This document shows, piece by piece, positions 62,017 to 64,000 of a stretch of DNA of 64,000 nucleotides. A program made the position numbers and the translations under genes. Where the stretch lies: NCBI GenBank assembly GCA_948470475.1, contig OX419339.1, positions 8,975,002 through 9,039,001 on the forward strand, given 5' to 3'. The notes beneath the pieces were generated by a model that did no database searches, was not told the DNA's origin, and was given only the letters and a program-made list of their open reading frames with translations. How positions within the stretch are numbered: position 1 is the first letter of the stretch; each line of letters opens with the position of its first letter. The DNA is from Galaxea fascicularis (Eukaryota > Cnidaria > Anthozoa > Scleractinia > Euphylliidae).

Positions 62017-63912
62017 ATCGCACCGGTGTCGCGAGGTCACGGGTTCAAACCCGGTTGAAGTCCAGAATTTTTTTCAGGTTTCTTTACGCAATTGAATATA
62101 ATTCCGTTGACAACTGTGAGGATCAGTCTTCATTTGATTTCATTTCCGCAGTTCATATGATTTATTTCATATACATCTCTCACACAAATTATATTCAATC
62201 ACAACTATTTCTTACTCACTAACAGGTCACTTGTTGCAAGCTAAACGTTGTAAAATGTTTATTTCTTGTTAGGAATACAACCCAGTCCATACGTGGTTTA
62301 TCGTTTTTTTGACTTCGCTGATCATGACACAGATATTGTGCAGAATACTAACACACCTGAGTTCAATGACATCAAGACATTTCCTGTTCCCATGACACCT
62401 GAGCTGGACACCTACCTCAGAGCCGCGGTAAGAATAATCAGATAGCTGTTTTGCATGCATCACAGGGATGTGAGGTGGCCTAGATGAACATCAACCCTGA
62501 CCGTCGGTCTTGTCTTGTCTTATCGTAGCATACTTTCTTCAAAGCGTTGCTTCTCTCACAGCAGCACCATACAATAATCTTTTTTTTGCCGTAGTCGTTG
62601 CCCTCTTCATTGAGCTGAAAACCTCCTTCTCTGTCCTTTCCCATCTGATTCTCGGCCTCCCTCTCCTTCGGCGGTTCCCAGGAAGATACGCTAGCTTAAA
62701 CCTCGATCTACGGTCAGTAGTTCGAGATTAAACCTAGCCCGTTGTTTCCTTGGGTAACATACCTTGCTGTACGTTGCCTACCTCTGCCTAACAGTTCGAA
62801 TATCAACACCGAATAGTTTTCGGTTTTTTGTTGACTCTTCGTATTGTCTCCCGTAAACTAACCCCCCGCCGCCCACCCCTCCTTCTTGAACTAACTTTGC
62901 GAACGTAAAATTCTTTTTTCGTGAGTGCAGAAATGTTTTCAGTAAGGTGGTGTTGTGTTTACATGATACCGGGGCGACTTTCGTCCCGGTCAGCGAGTTC
63001 ACCCCGGTTCCCTCTTTTAGCTCTGTATGCGTTTACATGATACCACCACAAAATGTCATACCGGTGCGAGTCATATCGGCACGAGTTCACCCTGGTTCTT
63101 GTGCCGGAGCGAAATTTTCATCCCGGCACGAAAATTCATTCCGGTGTCACGTAGACGCGGTATGACTGTTCGTTTCATATTCATTGAAGTTTCATCAATT
63201 TTAAGGCTCTATAAGACTCGCACCCCAATAAACACGGCTATATGTAAGCACAGTGCAACTTTTCATCTCGCCCCGGAAAGAACGTCGCGCCGGTATCATG
63301 TAAACACCCCCTAACTAAAAAGCAGATGCCCCGTTTTCCTGATAACTGACACTGAGTAAACGGTTTAGTTTGCTTTTCGGTTTTGGTACGAAGTCCTTTG
63401 TAGACGTTATTGTTTCCTCAGCCAACATTTTATAGCTTAAGGGAACTATGTCATGCTATTTCGGTCCGCTGCAAGATGCTAAAAGACGTCAAACCAAGGA
63501 AAACCAAGAAATAATAAAGCAGTTTATTTACTCAAGACTGTGTTACTGCACTGGGACTACATATTGCCTTCTTTTGTTACGGATAGTAAGGATGGAAATG
63601 GATTGCAGTTTGAAAGATTTAGGCTAAATTAGTAGTTTTCGCCGCAAAACAGCAAACCTCCCATGACAGTGCCCCTTTAATTAACCCGATCTAGACTAAA
63701 AACAAACAGTTTTCACGGAGTCAGTGTATTCTGTAGCGAAATGACCAGTTACCTGCTCGTAAGCTGACTTGACCGTTTCATTTCAGGCGCTGGAGTTTTA
63801 CGTGTTTGACGATGCTGATCCTGAACCTGCAGCGTACCTGGGGCTTGCTAAAGTCCCGCTAATAACTCTGGCCAATGACAAACCTATCAAGGGAACCTTT
63901 GAAACGAGAAAG
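39004..63912 (+). CDS. RPGRIP1L: RPGRIP1L, ciliary transition-zone coiled-coil/C2 protein (31 exons seen, 3' end outside window)
   Basis: Exons: 39004-39043, 40224-40324, 41332-41375, 41910-41968, 42428-42525, 42641-42721, 46480-46550, 46857-46898, 48065-48112, 48618-48690, 49932-50002, 50256-50361, 51313-51387, 52063-52134, 52782-52855, 53678-53732, 54465-54549, 55048-55154, 56057-56107, 56234-56300, 56472-56590, 56834-56935, 57533-57598, 57694-57774, 58320-58435, 58938-59007, 59653-59782, 60270-60364, 60821-60968, 62273-62427, 63787-63912. Together they give 876 codons with every phase consistent. The N-terminal motif [12 protein letters not shown] leads into coiled coil to about residue 560, including [14 protein letters not shown] and [11 protein letters not shown] first C2 domain spans about 580-730 ([32 protein letters not shown]). 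A second C2 starts near 766 ([15 protein letters not shown]). The RPGR-interacting C-terminal domain should follow beyond the edge. In animals the protein organises the transition zone at the base of cilia with NPHP partners. Vertebrates have the paralog RPGRIP1; invertebrates usually have one gene, so I use the L name. Confidence 0.96.
39169..39449. repeat. MITE with perfect 37-bp inverted ends in RPGRIP1L intron 1
   Basis: The left end begins GGGCCATTCCATTTAATATC and the right end is its exact complement over 37 bp, including a C7/G7 run. The interior has four or five direct copies of TTTCTGAGGGGGT. Perfect ends suggest recent activity. Confidence 0.9.
40739..40960. repeat. MITE-like element in RPGRIP1L intron 2
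   Basis: The ends TGTAGGGGTG and CACCCCTACA are exact complements. Inner CAAATGGTA / TACCAAATG continue the pairing with a small offset. An inner pair, AGACTCTTCA / TGAAGAGTTT, lies in the middle. Confidence 0.75.
41073..41309. repeat. MITE-like element in RPGRIP1L intron 2, just upstream of exon 3
   Basis: Perfect 19-bp inverted ends, TTAGGGACCTTCAGATTTG and its complement. TA dinucleotides at the ends would fit a Tc1/mariner-type target duplication. It ends 22 bp before exon 3 (41332) and so covers the normal branch-point region of that intron. Confidence 0.82.
42168..42337. repeat. MITE-like element in RPGRIP1L intron 4
   Basis: The ends CAGGGTTGTAGCTAAG and CTTAGCAACAACCCTG are complementary apart from one base. 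The element is 170 bp and non-coding, with paired GCTGG/CCAGC motifs inside. Confidence 0.78.
43736..45705 (+). mobile_element. Degenerate Penelope-like retroelement (reverse transcriptase fragment)
   Basis: Conserved Penelope-type RT pieces occur in order but in shifting frames: [16 protein letters not shown] (near 43947-44000), [17 protein letters not shown] (near 44140), [19 protein letters not shown] (near 44345) and [12 protein letters not shown] with the catalytic YIDD at 44452-44463. The thumb-like [15 protein letters not shown] follows near 44815, then PFVTTYHP and [19 protein letters not shown] near 45463-45590. Several frameshifts and stops make it inactive. The GIY-YIG endonuclease that normally follows is missing: similarity ends soon after LVRAKI. 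It is interrupted by a solo LTR at 44892-45421. Confidence 0.88.
44892..45421. mobile_element. 530-bp solo LTR inserted in the Penelope-like element
   Basis: Starts TGTTACGAA and ends TTCGTAACA, the TG...CA ends typical of LTRs. It is flanked by identical GGCTC at 44887-44891 and 45422-45426, a 5-bp target duplication. Inside are three imperfect direct repeats of about 48 bp (TGACAGAGGTCGTGT, about 45150-45262), a TATA-like TTTATAAG near 45268 and a polyadenylation signal AATAAA at 45328, 93 bp from the end. No internal retrovirus-like genes remain, as expected after recombination between two LTRs. Confidence 0.85.
48300..48432. repeat. Foldback element in RPGRIP1L intron 9
   Basis: AATGACTGTTCCTTTGGGG... 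is complementary to ...CAGTCATT at the other end. Arms of about 55 bp share GTTTCCC/GGGAAAC and AATCTCA/TGAGATT. Non-coding. Confidence 0.75.
49648..49804. repeat. MITE-like element in RPGRIP1L intron 10
   Basis: The ends CAAGCCTACAAATAACAGTTG and CAACAGTTATTTGCAGGCTTG are complementary with two mismatches or shifts. Inner AGCCTGGTC / GACCAGGCT pairs form a second hairpin. Confidence 0.75.
50608..51063. repeat. Complex foldback with tRNA-like core in RPGRIP1L intron 12
   Basis: Two identical 13-bp direct repeats, ACACTCATACAAT, near 50610 and 51055 frame the structure and look like target duplications. Inside, 50621-50788 is a long hairpin around GTGGTGGAACAGAGAATTAA. A third inverted copy of the same arm lies at 50991-51051. 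Between them, at 50849-50922, is a tRNA-like segment with a good T-arm (GTGGGTTCGATTCCCAC) but a poor anticodon arm. This is best read as a tRNA-derived SINE with extra inverted ends. Confidence 0.72.
53027..53196. repeat. MITE-like element in RPGRIP1L intron 15
   Basis: The ends AGGGCTGTGCTCTAG and TTAGAGCACAGCCTT are complementary. Inner CGGCGCCCGG / GGGCGCCC and TGGGCGACCAGG pairs extend the symmetry. It is followed directly by a different repeat rich in GGTCCTGGAAA (53218-53440). Confidence 0.75.
53218..53440. repeat. GGTCCTGGAAA-rich repeat in RPGRIP1L intron 15
   Basis: The unit GGTCCTGGAAA or CCTGGAAAA recurs at least five times. It starts with CAGGGTTCGTACAGGTCCTGG and ends near ATCCCTGTACC, which is partly complementary to the start. 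The 68-codon frame through it is a by-product of the repeat. Confidence 0.6.
53985..54228 (-). repeat. tRNA-derived SINE in RPGRIP1L intron 16
   Basis: The minus strand has a tRNA-like head at about 54226-54155: GGCACAGTCGGTTAGTGCGC followed by CCGAGTTCGATCCCCGG. A GC-rich body and an AT-rich end follow. Head sequence and family differ from the SINE at 4685 and 28199. Confidence 0.72.
59883..60147. repeat. MITE-like element in RPGRIP1L intron 27
   Basis: The left GGGGTGCTTACCATTTACACGG pairs with the right GTGTAAATGGTAAGCGCTCC. Inner AACCGGGAAA / TTTCCACCCGG pairing is looser. The element is 265 bp with no coding capacity. Confidence 0.75.
60515..60765. repeat. Inverted-repeat element in RPGRIP1L intron 28
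   Basis: GCGCGTTTCTCGAAAC near the left and GTTCGAGAAACGGGCCCC near the right are complementary over about 14 bp. Inner CCGAAAC..TTTCGTGC and CCCGAAAAG strings also pair loosely. Ends are less certain than for the other elements. Confidence 0.55.
61268..61539. repeat. Third copy of the CAATTGAGTGTCG-type MITE, RPGRIP1L intron 29
   Basis: The left ATCAATTGAGTGTCATAAAA and right CGACACCCAATTGAAAACTG are inverted. The interior contains the family's CCAATCA and TGATTGG-type motifs. Relatives lie at 31624-32071 and about 11600-11799. Confidence 0.75.
61718..61791 (-). tRNA. tRNA-like sequence (anticodon loop would read GTT), probably a repeat component
   Basis: On the minus strand the segment folds as a cloverleaf: acceptor GGCTTCA with TGAAGTC, D-arm GCTCAGTTGGCTAGAGC, loop CCGTTAT and T-arm with GGTTCAAACTC. 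Position 33 would be C rather than U, and a near-identical copy lies inverted 200 bp away. A repeat-borne pseudo-tRNA is therefore more likely than a working gene. Confidence 0.4.
61792..62180. repeat. Inverted pair of tRNA-like repeats with complementary flanks
   Basis: Between the two tRNA-like units, GTAGGTTCATATGTTCC (near 61815) and GGAACATATGAACCTAC (near 61953) are complementary. Further pairs are CATATGAACTGCGGAA / TTCCGCAGTTCATATG and GAAGACTGATCC / GATCAGTCTTC, the latter extending to about 62180. The whole block, including both tRNA-like units, is one large foldback in RPGRIP1L intron 29. Confidence 0.75.
61990..62064 (+). tRNA. tRNA-like sequence (anticodon loop would read GGT), probably a repeat component
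   Basis: Cloverleaf-like: acceptor GGCTTCA pairing with TGAAGTC, D-arm GCTCAGTTGGTTAGAGC, anticodon stem TCGCA/CGCGA with loop CCGGTGT, and T-arm GGGTTCAAACCC. GGT would make it tRNA-Thr, but the C at position 33 and the mirrored copy at 61718-61791 argue for a tRNA-derived repeat. Confidence 0.45.
62945..63309. repeat. MITE-like element in RPGRIP1L intron 30
   Basis: The left GGTGTTGTGTTTACATGATACC pairs with the right GGTATCATGTAAACACCCCC. The interior repeats CCGG-centred motifs (CATACCGGTG, CATCCCGGCAC) and a second GTTTACATGATACC at about 63032. About 365 bp, non-coding. Confidence 0.8.
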
Positions 63913-64000
63913 GTTAGATCTCGTGGCATTTTGAACTGAGACTGGAAGCCGTGTGATTTGATTCTGTGAAAACCGTGGCATTGCGACTAGTTGGTTTGAA

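Overview
The window looks like nuclear DNA of a cnidarian, most likely a reef-building coral. The genes are metazoan, with many short GT-AG introns and AT-rich intergenic DNA. The non-coding sequence is crowded with small inverted-repeat elements, tRNA-headed SINEs and a broken Penelope-type retroelement. No bacterial operon, CRISPR array or phage module is present. Exons were joined by hand from splice signals, reading phase and protein similarity recalled from memory; no alignment or database search was run.

Left part (1-15.3 kb). On the minus strand lies the 5' part of a transmembrane prolyl-4-hydroxylase-like gene (P4HTM family copy A, exons 1-6, 4028 down to 532), running off the left edge. 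Next come a SINE, a frameshifted class A GPCR pseudogene (about 5860-4934, minus), its intact relative (10485-11546, plus) and a second, unrelated intronless GPCR (15313-14267, minus) that lacks the Asp of DRY and the Tyr of NPxxY.

Middle (18.3-32.7 kb). Two complete P4HTM-like genes lie head-to-tail on the plus strand. Copy B (18352-24542) and copy C (25585-32681) each have 11 exons, with identical lengths for exons 1-10. Both keep the Fe(II)/2-oxoglutarate residues (HxD, distal His, Lys) and an EF-hand region. With copy A they form a three-member local family.

Right part (33.7-64 kb). SDR39U1 (38578 down to 33754, minus, 6 exons, 294 aa) is head-to-head with RPGRIP1L (39004 to beyond the right edge, plus, 31 exons found, 876 codons). 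About 425 bp separate the two start codons, suggesting a shared promoter. RPGRIP1L encodes a ciliary transition-zone protein with a long coiled-coil region and C2 domains. Its introns hold more than a dozen inverted-repeat elements, several tRNA-like repeats, and a nested insertion: an inverted-repeat element split by a Penelope-like element, itself split by a 530-bp solo LTR with a 5-bp target duplication.

Nothing in the window amounts to an unknown multi-gene system. The most notable points are the P4HTM cluster and its differences between copies, the non-canonical GPCR, the layered transposon insertion and the divergent ciliary/SDR promoter.
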